Shown here piece after piece: positions 1 through 6,470 of a DNA stretch of 12,539 bases. Source of the DNA: an uncultured archaeon (lineage in GTDB: Archaea; Thermoproteota; Nitrososphaeria; Nitrososphaerales; Nitrosopumilaceae); contig CATMRH010000031.1 of NCBI GenBank assembly GCA_950073955.1, positions 1-12,539 on the forward strand, in the 5' to 3' direction. The stretch's first letter is position 1, and each line of letters opens with the position of its first letter. Position numbers and translations under genes: made by a program. The notes beneath the pieces are model-generated. The model made no database searches, had not been told where the DNA came from, and saw nothing but the letters and a program-made list of their open reading frames with translations.

Positions 1-159
1 ATCTCTGCTTCCACCTCTATCATCTCTGCTTCCACCTCTATCATCTCTGCTTCCACCTCTATCATCTCTGGAATATCTTGAACCTCTATCATCTCTGCTT
101 CCACCTCTATCATCTCTGGAATATCTTGAACCTCTATCATCTCTTCTTTCACGTCTATC
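1..159. repeat. In-frame 21/27-bp tandem repeat in the nop5 tail
   Basis: Seven head-to-tail units. Three identical 21-bp units occupy 1-63, a 27-bp unit 64-90, a 21-bp unit 91-111, an identical 27-bp unit 112-138, and a diverged 21-bp unit 139-159. Every unit starts with ATCTCT and ends in TCTATC on the plus strand. All are multiples of three and encode DDRGGSR (21 bp) or DDRGSRYSR (27 bp) on the minus strand. The array may continue to the left of the window. Near-perfect DNA identity suggests recent expansion by slippage or unequal recombination. Confidence 0.95.
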
Positions 160-1332
160 ATCTCTGAAATTTCCACCACCTCGTCCAAATGATTCAGGTT
201 TTCTGATGTCTTTTTCAGTTGGATTTTCGTATTTCTTGCCTATTTCACCAACTCTAATGTTGAGTTTTTCAAGTAATGTTTCGTTTAGGCCTTCTCCATA
301 GACATCTACTCTTGCAGCGATTACTGCTTTTGCAGCAACTGCACGTGCAATTTTTCCTCTTTGCCATCTTGGAGCAGTATGAACCATTGCATGTTGGAAT
401 AACAATCCATGCTTTGGTGGTTGAGAACCTGTCTTTAATGATCTAAACAATGCTTTTTCAGCTCCTAAAACTTGAATTGTACTTGCAGGCATTGATGCCA
501 TTTTTTTGAGACTTCCAGCTCGTCCTAAAAGCCTTGCACCAACTGCAGTACCAAGTATTGCTGAAATATTTGGTGCAATTTCTTGCATTTCAGATTCAAC
601 ATGGTCTTCAAGTTTTTTACGTAACTCATGAAAGTCTAAAATTTGTTTTGCAATTGATTGTACTATTGCCAAATTAACATCCGAAATATCTCCACCTCTG
701 CTTTTTGATGAAATTAAAGATAGCATTTCTACTTTTGATTCTGGAAAACCTGCATCCTCAAAAACTTGTTTTGTTAATGATTCACGTTTTCCAGCTATTA
801 CAATTTGTGCATATCCATTGATACTGTCAATTATATTATCTAATTCTGGAAAATGTAATCCATACCATTCTCTAAGTCTTGAACTTAATGCATTTGCTAT
901 CTTGTCAATTTCATCTAGGGAATTAATTGCTTGAATAATGTGAAGATCTGGGCTTTCTGATACCTCAGTAACTATTGAAGATGATAATCCTAGCGCAAAT
1001 TCTCTAAGTTTTCCTAGTGTATCTTGAAGATTGCTAGCAAAACCTGAATCAACTATAATTTGTGGTTTTGTTGTTTGTATTGTTTCTAACTCTGATGCTT
1101 CCATGATTTGTGCATCGATAGAATATTTTTTCAAAATAACTAGTAATGATTCATCACTAACAGTAACTACTCTCTGAATTGAAGATAGATAATTTATGAG
1201 CTCATTTAGTTTTGCTTCCTTGTTTTTTACTGAAAGATACTCTTTAACAGGATTTGAGAAAGAAAACGCTCTTTCAAGTTTTTCATCATTGAAAACTGAG
1301 ATTCCTAATTCTGTTAAAATCACAGAATACAT
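1..1332 (-). CDS. nop5: Nop5 (Nop56/58-like) C/D-box sRNP core protein, C-terminus cut by window edge
   Basis: Scaffold of the archaeal C/D-box guide-RNA complex, joining fibrillarin to L7Ae-bound RNA for 2'-O-methylation of rRNA and tRNA. The frame is open for 444 codons from an ATG at 1332 to the window edge with no stop. Residues about 1-110 are the fibrillarin-binding N-terminal domain and 110-250 the helical/coiled-coil part. The Nop RNA-binding domain follows, with its signature around residues 290-316 (GAEKALFR, then PPKHGLLFQHAMV). After about residue 375 the protein becomes a hydrophilic tail with GRGGGNFR and then DDRGGSR and DDRGSRYSR repeats. Archaeal Nop5 usually ends near 380-420 residues in a lysine-rich tail, so this Arg/Asp/Gly repeat tail is unusual. 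A fibrillarin gene often follows Nop5 in archaea and would lie left of the window (inference). Family call is firm; the true end is unseen. Confidence 0.93.
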   Translation of the reverse strand, partial: MYSVILTELGISVFNDEKLERAFSFSNPVKEYLSVKNKEAKLNELINYLSSIQRVVTVSDESLLVILKKYSIDAQIMEASELETIQTTKPQIIVDSGFASNLQDTLGKLREFALGLSSSIVTEVSESPDLHIIQAINSLDEIDKIANALSSRLREWYGLHFPELDNIIDSINGYAQIVIAGKRESLTKQVFEDAGFPESKVEMLSLISSKSRGGDISDVNLAIVQSIAKQILDFHELRKKLEDHVESEMQEIAPNISAILGTAVGARLLGRAGSLKKMASMPASTIQVLGAEKALFRSLKTGSQPPKHGLLFQHAMVHTAPRWQRGKIARAVAAKAVIAARVDVYGEGLNETLLEKLNIRVGEIGKKYENPTEKDIRKPESFGRGGGNFRDDRRERRDDRGSRYSRDDRGGSRDDRGSRYSRDDRGGSRDDRGGSRDDRGGSRD

Positions 1333-1354
1333 GACTAGTTCAACCTAAATCACC

Positions 1355-1360
1355 TTTAAA
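1355..1360 (-). promoter_or_regulatory. TATA-like box for nop5
   Basis: TTTAAA centred about 25 bases before the nop5 ATG at 1332, the spacing expected for a leaderless archaeal transcript. It is palindromic and could read both ways, but it sits only about 18 bases from the pyrD ATG at 1376, too close for a leaderless pyrD message from that start. Confidence 0.5.
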
Positions 1361-1375
1361 AAACGTACCAGAATT

Positions 1376-2329
1376 ATGAATCAACTGTTATATTCGAAAC
1401 TGGGTTCATTAATCAAAGTGGAACCCAGTCTTGCAACTTCGATAGGTCAAATTCAATTAGATAGACCTGTAATGTTAGCCTCAGGAATACTGGGAATCTC
1501 ATTGGATGTGTTTAATCGACTATATCGCTCTGGAGCAGGAGCTGTGGTGACTAAATCTCTTAGTAAGGAGCCATGGGAAGGGTATCCAAATCCAACTATC
1601 TTTAGTGTAAAAGGTGACGGTTGGATAAATGCTGTTGGCCTCTCAAATCCTGGAGCGCCAAATTTTGCTAAAATGATTCAACCAAATCAAGATGTTCCAA
1701 TAATAGTTAGTTTAGTGGGTTCAATTCCTGAAGAATTTGAAATGATGATAAAAGAATTCAAAAACTGCAAAGTTGTTGCATATGAACTGAATCTATCATG
1801 TCCTCATGTAGCTAAAGTTGGTTTAGAAGTAGGAGATGATCCTGAATTGGTAAAGAAAATTGTAACTACTGTTAAAAATACTACAAATATTCCAGTCATT
1901 GCTAAAGTTGGTTTGGGTACCACTCATTATCTAAATACTGTAAGCACGGCAATAGATTCTGGAATTGATGCCATTACTGCAATCAATACTGTTCGTGCAA
2001 TGGCAATTGATGTTGAAACACAACGACCAATCCTTAGTAACAAATTTGGTGGATTGTCTGGCAGTCCAATTAAACCAATTGCATTAAGATGTGTTTATGA
2101 AATTTCTTCAAAATATGATATTCCAATAATTGGATGTGGTGGTATATCTACTTGGGAGGATGCAGTTGAATTTTTCTTGGCAGGATCTTCTGCAATTCAA
2201 CTTGGTAGTGCAGTTGGTGACAATTGGGTTAACGTTTTTGATGAAATTAACAAAGGAATATTACAATATATGAAGAGAAAAGGCTATTCTAAAATAACTG
2301 ATATGGTGGGCCTTGCAAAGAAATCATAA
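1376..2329 (+). CDS. pyrD: Dihydroorotate dehydrogenase catalytic subunit (class 1B, PyrD)
   Basis: Oxidises dihydroorotate to orotate in pyrimidine synthesis using bound FMN, passing electrons to the PyrK subunit encoded next. The 317 residues form an FMN-binding TIM barrel: PVMLASGILG at 31-40, GLSNPG at 88-93, NLSCPH at 139-144 with Cys142 as the class 1 catalytic base, GGLSG at 225-229, and the phosphate-binding GCGGIS at 253-258. The segment AKVGLGTTH (177-185) replaces the more usual VKLSPN-type sequence. A Cys base plus an adjacent pyrK points to class 1B. The first 14 residues look dispensable: a GTG at 1418 gives a protein starting at EPSLATSIG, closer to usual family starts, and has a good TATA box 27 bases upstream. 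The ATG at 1376 is kept here, but the GTG start is a serious alternative. Confidence 0.93.
   Translation: MNQLLYSKLGSLIKVEPSLATSIGQIQLDRPVMLASGILGISLDVFNRLYRSGAGAVVTKSLSKEPWEGYPNPTIFSVKGDGWINAVGLSNPGAPNFAKMIQPNQDVPIIVSLVGSIPEEFEMMIKEFKNCKVVAYELNLSCPHVAKVGLEVGDDPELVKKIVTTVKNTTNIPVIAKVGLGTTHYLNTVSTAIDSGIDAITAINTVRAMAIDVETQRPILSNKFGGLSGSPIKPIALRCVYEISSKYDIPIIGCGGISTWEDAVEFFLAGSSAIQLGSAVGDNWVNVFDEINKGILQYMKRKGYSKITDMVGLAKKS
1388..1394 (+). promoter_or_regulatory. Possible TATA box for pyrD from an internal GTG start
   Basis: TTATATT centred at 1391 lies 27 bases before the GTG at 1418, the same spacing seen for other genes in this window. If used, the pyrDK message would be leaderless and start at that GTG, and the divergent nop5 and pyrD promoters would be separate rather than shared. 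Confidence 0.4.
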
Positions 2330-3125
2330 CCATCCAACAATTGTAACAATTGAAAAAATAATTGATGAAACACCAACTGTTAGAACTTTAGTTTTTTCAG
2401 ATGAAATAATGTCCAATGTTCTTCCTGGACAATTTGCAATGGTTTGGATTCCTGGAATAAATGAATTACCAATGAGTATAATGATTTCAAAAGAATCTGG
2501 AAAGGCTGCATTCACCGTAAGAAAACATGGCTCTGCTTCTACCGGTTTATTTAATATTAAAGTTGGAGAGCAAATTGGAATTCGAGGTCCATATGGAAAC
2601 TCTTTTGATATTAAAGAAGGAAAACTTTTGCTAGTTGGTGGTGGAACTGGTCTTGTTCCTATGATGCGATTACTTACTTTTGTAAAACCTACAGATGATG
2701 TCACAATTCTAATTGGTGCTCAATCAAAAGGTGAAGTCTTCTTCGAAGATTTAGCCAACTCTCTTCTGGAAAATAATCCTCATCAGGTGATTGTCTCCAC
2801 TGATGATGGAAGTTATGGCGAAAAAGGTTTTGTAACTGATTTGGTTGAAAAACTTGTCAGTGAAACCCACTTTGATGCAGTATATGTCTGTGGTCCTGAA
2901 ATTATGATGTACAAAACAGTACAATCTGCTCATTCTAGGGGTATGTTTGTTCAAGCTAGTCTTGAACGAATGATGAAATGTGGAGTTGGAATTTGTGGTA
3001 GTTGTTGTGTTGGTGAGGATCTTGTTTGCAGGGATGGAACTGTATTTGATGGACAACATCTTTCATCAAACAAGGAATTTGGCCATTTTCATAGGAATAA
3101 AGCTGGAGTTTTGGAAAATTACTAA
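2313..3125 (+). CDS. pyrK: Dihydroorotate dehydrogenase electron-transfer subunit (PyrK)
   Basis: Iron-sulfur flavoprotein that takes electrons from the PyrD FMN and reduces NAD+. Of 270 residues, about 8-100 form the FAD-binding barrel, with LPMSIMIS (52-59) in place of the common RPxS motif. Residues 105-200 form the NAD-binding fold, with LLLVGGGTGLVPM at 105-117 and CGPEIM at 193-198. The C-terminus carries the [2Fe-2S] cysteines C223, C228, C231 and C239 (spacing 4, 2, 7). The last gap is shorter than I recall for Lactococcus PyrK. The start is a TTG at 2313, which overlaps pyrD by 17 bases and has GGTGG (2306-2310) just upstream as a possible ribosome site. No in-frame ATG lies nearby, so translational coupling to pyrD is likely. 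Confidence 0.92.
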   Translation: MQRNHNHPTIVTIEKIIDETPTVRTLVFSDEIMSNVLPGQFAMVWIPGINELPMSIMISKESGKAAFTVRKHGSASTGLFNIKVGEQIGIRGPYGNSFDIKEGKLLLVGGGTGLVPMMRLLTFVKPTDDVTILIGAQSKGEVFFEDLANSLLENNPHQVIVSTDDGSYGEKGFVTDLVEKLVSETHFDAVYVCGPEIMMYKTVQSAHSRGMFVQASLERMMKCGVGICGSCCVGEDLVCRDGTVFDGQHLSSNKEFGHFHRNKAGVLENY

Positions 3126-3140
3126 ATTTGACCAGCAAGG

Positions 3141-3146
3141 TTTAAA
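3141..3146 (+). promoter_or_regulatory. TATA box for the radical SAM gene
   Basis: TTTAAA centred 24-25 bases before the ATG at 3168, preceded by a purine-rich AGCAAGG that could act as a BRE. The spacing supports the ATG at 3168 as the start of a leaderless transcript, separate from pyrDK. Confidence 0.55.
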
Positions 3147-3167
3147 CTAAATCATAAAATTAATTTT

Positions 3168-4901
3168 ATGAAGGTAATGGGAACTCCAAAAATCGTTTTA
3201 ACTGCTGATCGTACTTTAATGTCTCCTTACCGTGGTTTATCTTTAGCAACATTTTTTGGATGTGCACCAGCGCTTGACCCTCATAGAAAAAAAAACAGTT
3301 TTTGGTATAAGATTCTTGGAAATCAAGTTACTCCAAAAATTCTATTTGATTTTATTTGTAACTATATTCCTCACACAAATGGTGTTGCAAATTATGCACC
3401 ATATGGATTAAGAAAATTAGAAGCCGGTTTGTTACGAGATGGATTTAGCAGACAAGATGTTGTTATTGCTCATCCTGATCATATTGAACAATTCATTGGG
3501 CCTGAAACAGAAGTAATTGGAACATATGAAATGGATCCTCTTGGAATGGGTCCAGTTACTATGACATTTACTTATGGTAGAAAACAAATTTCTTATGACG
3601 AATTTTACAATACTGAACTACACTATAGAATTAAAGCTGCAAAAGCAAAAACTGGAAGTAAAGCAAAAGTAATTTCTGGTGCATCTGGAACTTGGCAATA
3701 TAACTATGATCCTGAAAAAATTGAAGAATTTGGAATCTATGCTGTACTAGAGGGAGAACTTGGCGGAATTGCTCCAGAAATTGATGGACATGCTGGAAGA
3801 TTCTTTAACTATTTGATTAATGGTGACTTTGAAAACATGGATCCCTTCAGAAAGAGAAGTGACTTTAAAGTAAACATTAAGGAATTTGAAAGAAACGGCA
3901 AAAAAATTCATGCACGGTTTGTCAATTTCTGGTCTAGACCTGACATGGACGAAATTCCTAATATTATTGAACCAAGCATGCATGGAATGGTTGAAGTAAT
4001 GCGTGGATGTGGACGAGGCTGTAAATTTTGTGATGTCACATTAAGATCATTGAGATACTATCCACCAGAAAAAGTTGTACAAGAAATTGAAGTTAACATG
4101 AAGAAAGGTGGTGCCACATCTGCATGGATTCATAGTGATGATATTTTTGTTTATGGGATGAATCCAAGAACTGCAAAGGGAATGGAACCAAACCGAGAAG
4201 CACTAGAAGAATTGTTTACTGCAATCATGTCTACTGGTGTTGAACATACAAATCCAACACATGGAACATTGGCAGGAGCAATTGCTGATGAAAAACTTCT
4301 TCCAAATCTCTCAAAAATCATCAAAGCGAGTGCTGATAATTTTATTGGTGTCCAAGTTGGATTTGAGACTGGAAGTTTGAGATTAATTGAGAAATATGCG
4401 GATAGAAAACTTGCACCATATAAACCAGAAGAATGGCATTGGGTTGTAAAAGAAGGTGTAAAGACAATGAACGAAAACTATTGGATTCCTGCATTTACAC
4501 TTATCATGGGTCTTGATAATGATGAAACTCCTGAAGACTCATGGGACTCGATCCGTTTAATCAGTGAGTTAGAACATGAACAACCAGACTCAATGTTTAC
4601 TGCTACTGCATTAACATTCGTTCCAATTGGATTGCTAGAACAATCTGATTTCTTTAACATTGGAAATGAGATGACTGCTGCACAACTAGGTGTTTTATAC
4701 AAAACATGGCAACATAATCTCAAATATGGTATTAAAAAATTTATGACTAAGACTGGTGCAAAAGGTCCTCAAAGATTATTCTTTAATGCCCTCGCAAGAA
4801 CTCTTGGCGGTATTCCACTTGGTGCAATGGAAAAATATGCGCGTAGAAAGAGTAAGGAACACGAACGAGTTATTGAGATTATTAAAGCAAAGTACTGGTA
4901 G
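3168..4901 (+). CDS. Large radical SAM enzyme of unknown substrate, with a degenerate B12-binding-like N-terminus
   Basis: Radical SAM protein of 577 residues. The 4Fe-4S/SAM motif CGRGCKFC lies at 281-288 (Cys281, 285, 288), unusually far in, leaving about 270 residues of N-terminal domain. That region (APYGLRKLEAGLLRDGF at 77-93, EMDPLGMGPVT at 121-131) resembles the Rossmann-like cobalamin domain of B12-dependent radical SAM enzymes. I see no clear DxHxxG cobalamin-ligand motif; DPHRKK (37-42) and DGHAGR (206-211) are imperfect, so B12 use is doubtful. The barrel continues with WIHSDDIF, GVQVGFETGS and FTLIMGLDND, and the end is Arg/Lys-rich. It has its own promoter and no metabolic partner nearby. 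Archaeal tetraether-lipid enzymes (Tes, Grs) are radical SAM proteins of similar size, but assigning this gene to them would be speculation. Confidence 0.85.
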   Translation: MKVMGTPKIVLTADRTLMSPYRGLSLATFFGCAPALDPHRKKNSFWYKILGNQVTPKILFDFICNYIPHTNGVANYAPYGLRKLEAGLLRDGFSRQDVVIAHPDHIEQFIGPETEVIGTYEMDPLGMGPVTMTFTYGRKQISYDEFYNTELHYRIKAAKAKTGSKAKVISGASGTWQYNYDPEKIEEFGIYAVLEGELGGIAPEIDGHAGRFFNYLINGDFENMDPFRKRSDFKVNIKEFERNGKKIHARFVNFWSRPDMDEIPNIIEPSMHGMVEVMRGCGRGCKFCDVTLRSLRYYPPEKVVQEIEVNMKKGGATSAWIHSDDIFVYGMNPRTAKGMEPNREALEELFTAIMSTGVEHTNPTHGTLAGAIADEKLLPNLSKIIKASADNFIGVQVGFETGSLRLIEKYADRKLAPYKPEEWHWVVKEGVKTMNENYWIPAFTLIMGLDNDETPEDSWDSIRLISELEHEQPDSMFTATALTFVPIGLLEQSDFFNIGNEMTAAQLGVLYKTWQHNLKYGIKKFMTKTGAKGPQRLFFNALARTLGGIPLGAMEKYARRKSKEHERVIEIIKAKYW

Positions 4902-4911
4902 TCATACAAAT

Positions 4912-4919
4912 ACATAAAT
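4912..4919 (+). promoter_or_regulatory. TATA box for S30e
   Basis: ACATAAAT centred 26-27 bases before the S30e ATG at 4942, only about 10 bases past the radical SAM stop codon. It suggests S30e is transcribed on its own as a leaderless message. Confidence 0.45.
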
Positions 4920-4941
4920 TCACTAATTCATATTTATTATC

Positions 4942-5124
4942 ATGGCAACTCACGGTTCGATTACCAAAGCAGGAAAAGTAAGAGGACAGACTCCAAAGAT
5001 AGAAGGAAGAAAAATTGTAGGTACAAATTCTAGTCTTAGAAATAAAAGTAACTTTAGAAAGCGATTTGTTCTTGGAAGATATCCCGGACAAAATAAACCT
5101 GGCCAAAGACGAAAGAGACGATAG
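4942..5124 (+). CDS. rps30e: Small-subunit ribosomal protein S30e
   Basis: Archaeal/eukaryotic-type ribosomal protein of the 30S subunit with no bacterial counterpart. The 60-residue basic protein starts THGSITKAGKVRGQTPKI, the conserved S30e core, and ends in a Lys/Arg-rich tail (GQNKPGQRRKRR). Its length fits the archaeal family, which lacks the ubiquitin-like FUBI fusion of animal S30. The start is fixed by ATG at 4942 with a TATA box about 26 bases upstream. A short hairpin and T-run over the stop codon probably end the transcript before radA. Confidence 0.93.
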   Translation: MATHGSITKAGKVRGQTPKIEGRKIVGTNSSLRNKSNFRKRFVLGRYPGQNKPGQRRKRR

Positions 5125-5132
5125 TCGTTTTT
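5118..5132 (+). terminator. Short hairpin and T-run after S30e
   Basis: ACGA, then the stop codon TAG as loop, then TCGT, followed directly by more T (TTTT to 5132). The stem is only four strong pairs. Archaeal termination depends mainly on the T-run, so this is a plausible but weak terminator. Confidence 0.35.
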
Positions 5133-5176
5133 ACTAAGATTTTATCATTTTACGATCAAATCCTCAAACAACACTC

Positions 5177-5184
5177 TTATAAAG
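5177..5184 (+). promoter_or_regulatory. TATA box for radA
   Basis: TTATAAAG centred 26-27 bases before the radA ATG at 5207. It is among the clearest promoters in the window and implies a leaderless radA transcript beginning at or next to the ATG. Confidence 0.6.
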
Positions 5185-5190
5185 TACTTG

Positions 5191-5212
5191 TACCGTACCA
5201 TACGGTATGGTA
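5191..5212. promoter_or_regulatory. Two interlocked inverted repeats over the radA start
   Basis: TACCGTA (5191-5197) and TACGGTA (5201-5207) form a perfect 7-bp inverted repeat around a 3-base centre. ACCATAC (5197-5203) and GTATGGT (5205-5211) form a second perfect 7-bp inverted repeat around one base. Both overlap the predicted transcription start and the ATG at 5207. This arrangement would suit an operator where a bound repressor blocks initiation, or two alternative hairpins. No regulator is known to me for it. Confidence 0.5.
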
Positions 5213-6376
5213 GAAGATTTAAGATTAGATAGTTTAGAGGGCGTAGGTCCTGTAACTACAAGAAAAATGTCAGATGCAGGCATCCACAATATCATGGATC
5301 TCATCGTTAGAGGTCCAGTCGAAATTTCAGAAATAACTGGAATGGATAAAGATACTGCAGCAAAAATTGTCAATAAAGCCCGACTACATCTAGTTGAAGG
5401 GGGATTACTTGCCAAAGACTTTGTTAGTGCAGCTGAAATTTACAAACGCAGACAAAATATTGGTAAAATCACAACTGGTACAAACTGCCTTGATACTCTA
5501 TTTGATGGTGGTGTTGAAACTCAGGCATTAACAGAAGTTTATGGTGAATTTGGTTGTGGTAAAACACAATTTGCTCATACACTATCTGTAATGGTTCAGA
5601 AACCCAAAGAAGAAGGTGGTCTTGATGGAGGTGTTTTGTACATTGACACTGAAAATACTTTTAGACCTGAAAGAATTGTAACTATTGCTAAAGCTCATGG
5701 AATGGATCCAGATAAAGTTCTAGACCGCATCATCGTTGCTCGTGCATATAACAGTGCACACCAAACATTAATTCTAGAAGAATCTGGTCCTGTAATTGAA
5801 GAAAACAATGTCAAACTACTAGTTGTAGACTCTGCAGTTGGATTGTTCCGTGCTGAATATCTTGGAAGAGGAACATTATCAGTTAGACAACAAAAACTAA
5901 ATCATTTTGTTCATATGTTGGTAAGAATTGCAGAAACATATGATTGTGCTGCGCTTGCAACCAATCAAGTTATGGCATCTCCTGATGTCTTCTTTGGAGA
6001 TCCAACCCGTCCCGTTGGCGGAAACGTAGTTGCACATACAAGTACCTACAGAATATACTTTAAAAAATCAGGCAAGAAACGAATTGCAAGAATGGTGGAT
6101 AGTCCTCATCATCCTGAAGAGGAAGTAATCTTTGCTCTAGGCGAAGCAGGTGTTATAGATCCTGAAGAGGCAGAGAAAAAGACCAAAAAGACTATCACAA
6201 AAGCAACTACCAAAAAGGCAAAGGAGCCTAAGGTGGAGACTATCATAGAAACACCTGAAGTTGAAAAAATCACTGAAACTCCAAAGGTTGAAACTCCTGC
6301 AGAAACATCTGAGGTAGAAAAAGTAGAATCTACAGTCGATACTGAATCAGATAATTTAGAGCCCCTAGAAGAGTAA
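5207..6376 (+). CDS. radA: RadA, archaeal RecA/Rad51-family recombinase
   Basis: ATP-dependent strand-exchange protein of homologous recombination. Of 389 residues, 1-65 form the helix-hairpin-helix N-terminal domain (LEGVGPVTTRKMSDAG). The RecA-type ATPase core follows, with Walker A GEFGCGKTQ at 113-121, Walker B LLVVD at 204-208, then FRAEYLGRGTLSVRQQKL (214-231) and ALATNQV (249-255). The core ends near residue 320 (VIFALGEAGVIDPEE), where a typical archaeal RadA would stop. A further ~70 residues are low complexity: first Lys/Thr-rich, then repeated ETP-x-VE-like units, ending acidic (SDNLEPLEE). This tail is probably disordered. No intein is present. The ATG at 5207 is supported by the TATA box; palindromes over the start suggest possible regulation. 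Confidence 0.97.
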   Translation: MVEDLRLDSLEGVGPVTTRKMSDAGIHNIMDLIVRGPVEISEITGMDKDTAAKIVNKARLHLVEGGLLAKDFVSAAEIYKRRQNIGKITTGTNCLDTLFDGGVETQALTEVYGEFGCGKTQFAHTLSVMVQKPKEEGGLDGGVLYIDTENTFRPERIVTIAKAHGMDPDKVLDRIIVARAYNSAHQTLILEESGPVIEENNVKLLVVDSAVGLFRAEYLGRGTLSVRQQKLNHFVHMLVRIAETYDCAALATNQVMASPDVFFGDPTRPVGGNVVAHTSTYRIYFKKSGKKRIARMVDSPHHPEEEVIFALGEAGVIDPEEAEKKTKKTITKATTKKAKEPKVETIIETPEVEKITETPKVETPAETSEVEKVESTVDTESDNLEPLEE

Positions 6377-6396
6377 TTCATCTCTTTTCTCTTATC

Positions 6397-6404
6397 TTTT
6401 TTTT
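6397..6404 (+). terminator. T-run terminator after radA
   Basis: Eight consecutive T following a pyrimidine-rich stretch that begins right after the radA stop codon. A T-run without a strong hairpin is the usual archaeal termination signal. Confidence 0.5.
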
Positions 6405-6442
6405 GAAGTTTATTTTATTTCAAATAATATCAATTAAATTAT

Positions 6443-6450
6443 GATATAAT
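6443..6450 (+). promoter_or_regulatory. TATA box for rlmN
   Basis: GATATAAT centred 24-25 bases before the ATG at 6471, supporting that start and a leaderless message. Confidence 0.45.
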
Positions 6451-6470
6451 TTAAGAATCAGTTAAACATC

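Noticed and set aside
1..159. Regular repeats resembling a CRISPR or intergenic satellite array
   Set aside because: There are no unique spacers; units are contiguous, multiples of three, and open in the nop5 frame with a sensible protein repeat.
2324..3138. Minus-strand ORFs of 126, 102 and 60 codons inside pyrK
   Set aside because: They lie wholly or mostly antisense to a well-conserved flavoprotein gene, have no promoter or ribosome site, and resemble no family.
3747..4723. Minus-strand ORFs inside the radical SAM gene
   Set aside because: Antisense shadows of a conserved coding sequence with no start signals.
4882..5106. Minus-strand 74-codon ORF opposite S30e
   Set aside because: S30e on the plus strand is clearly conserved; the antisense frame is hydrophobic-looking noise.
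6109..6381. Minus-strand 90-codon ORF rich in Ser/Val/Thr repeats
   Set aside because: It is the antisense image of the low-complexity RadA tail, so its repeats are a by-product.
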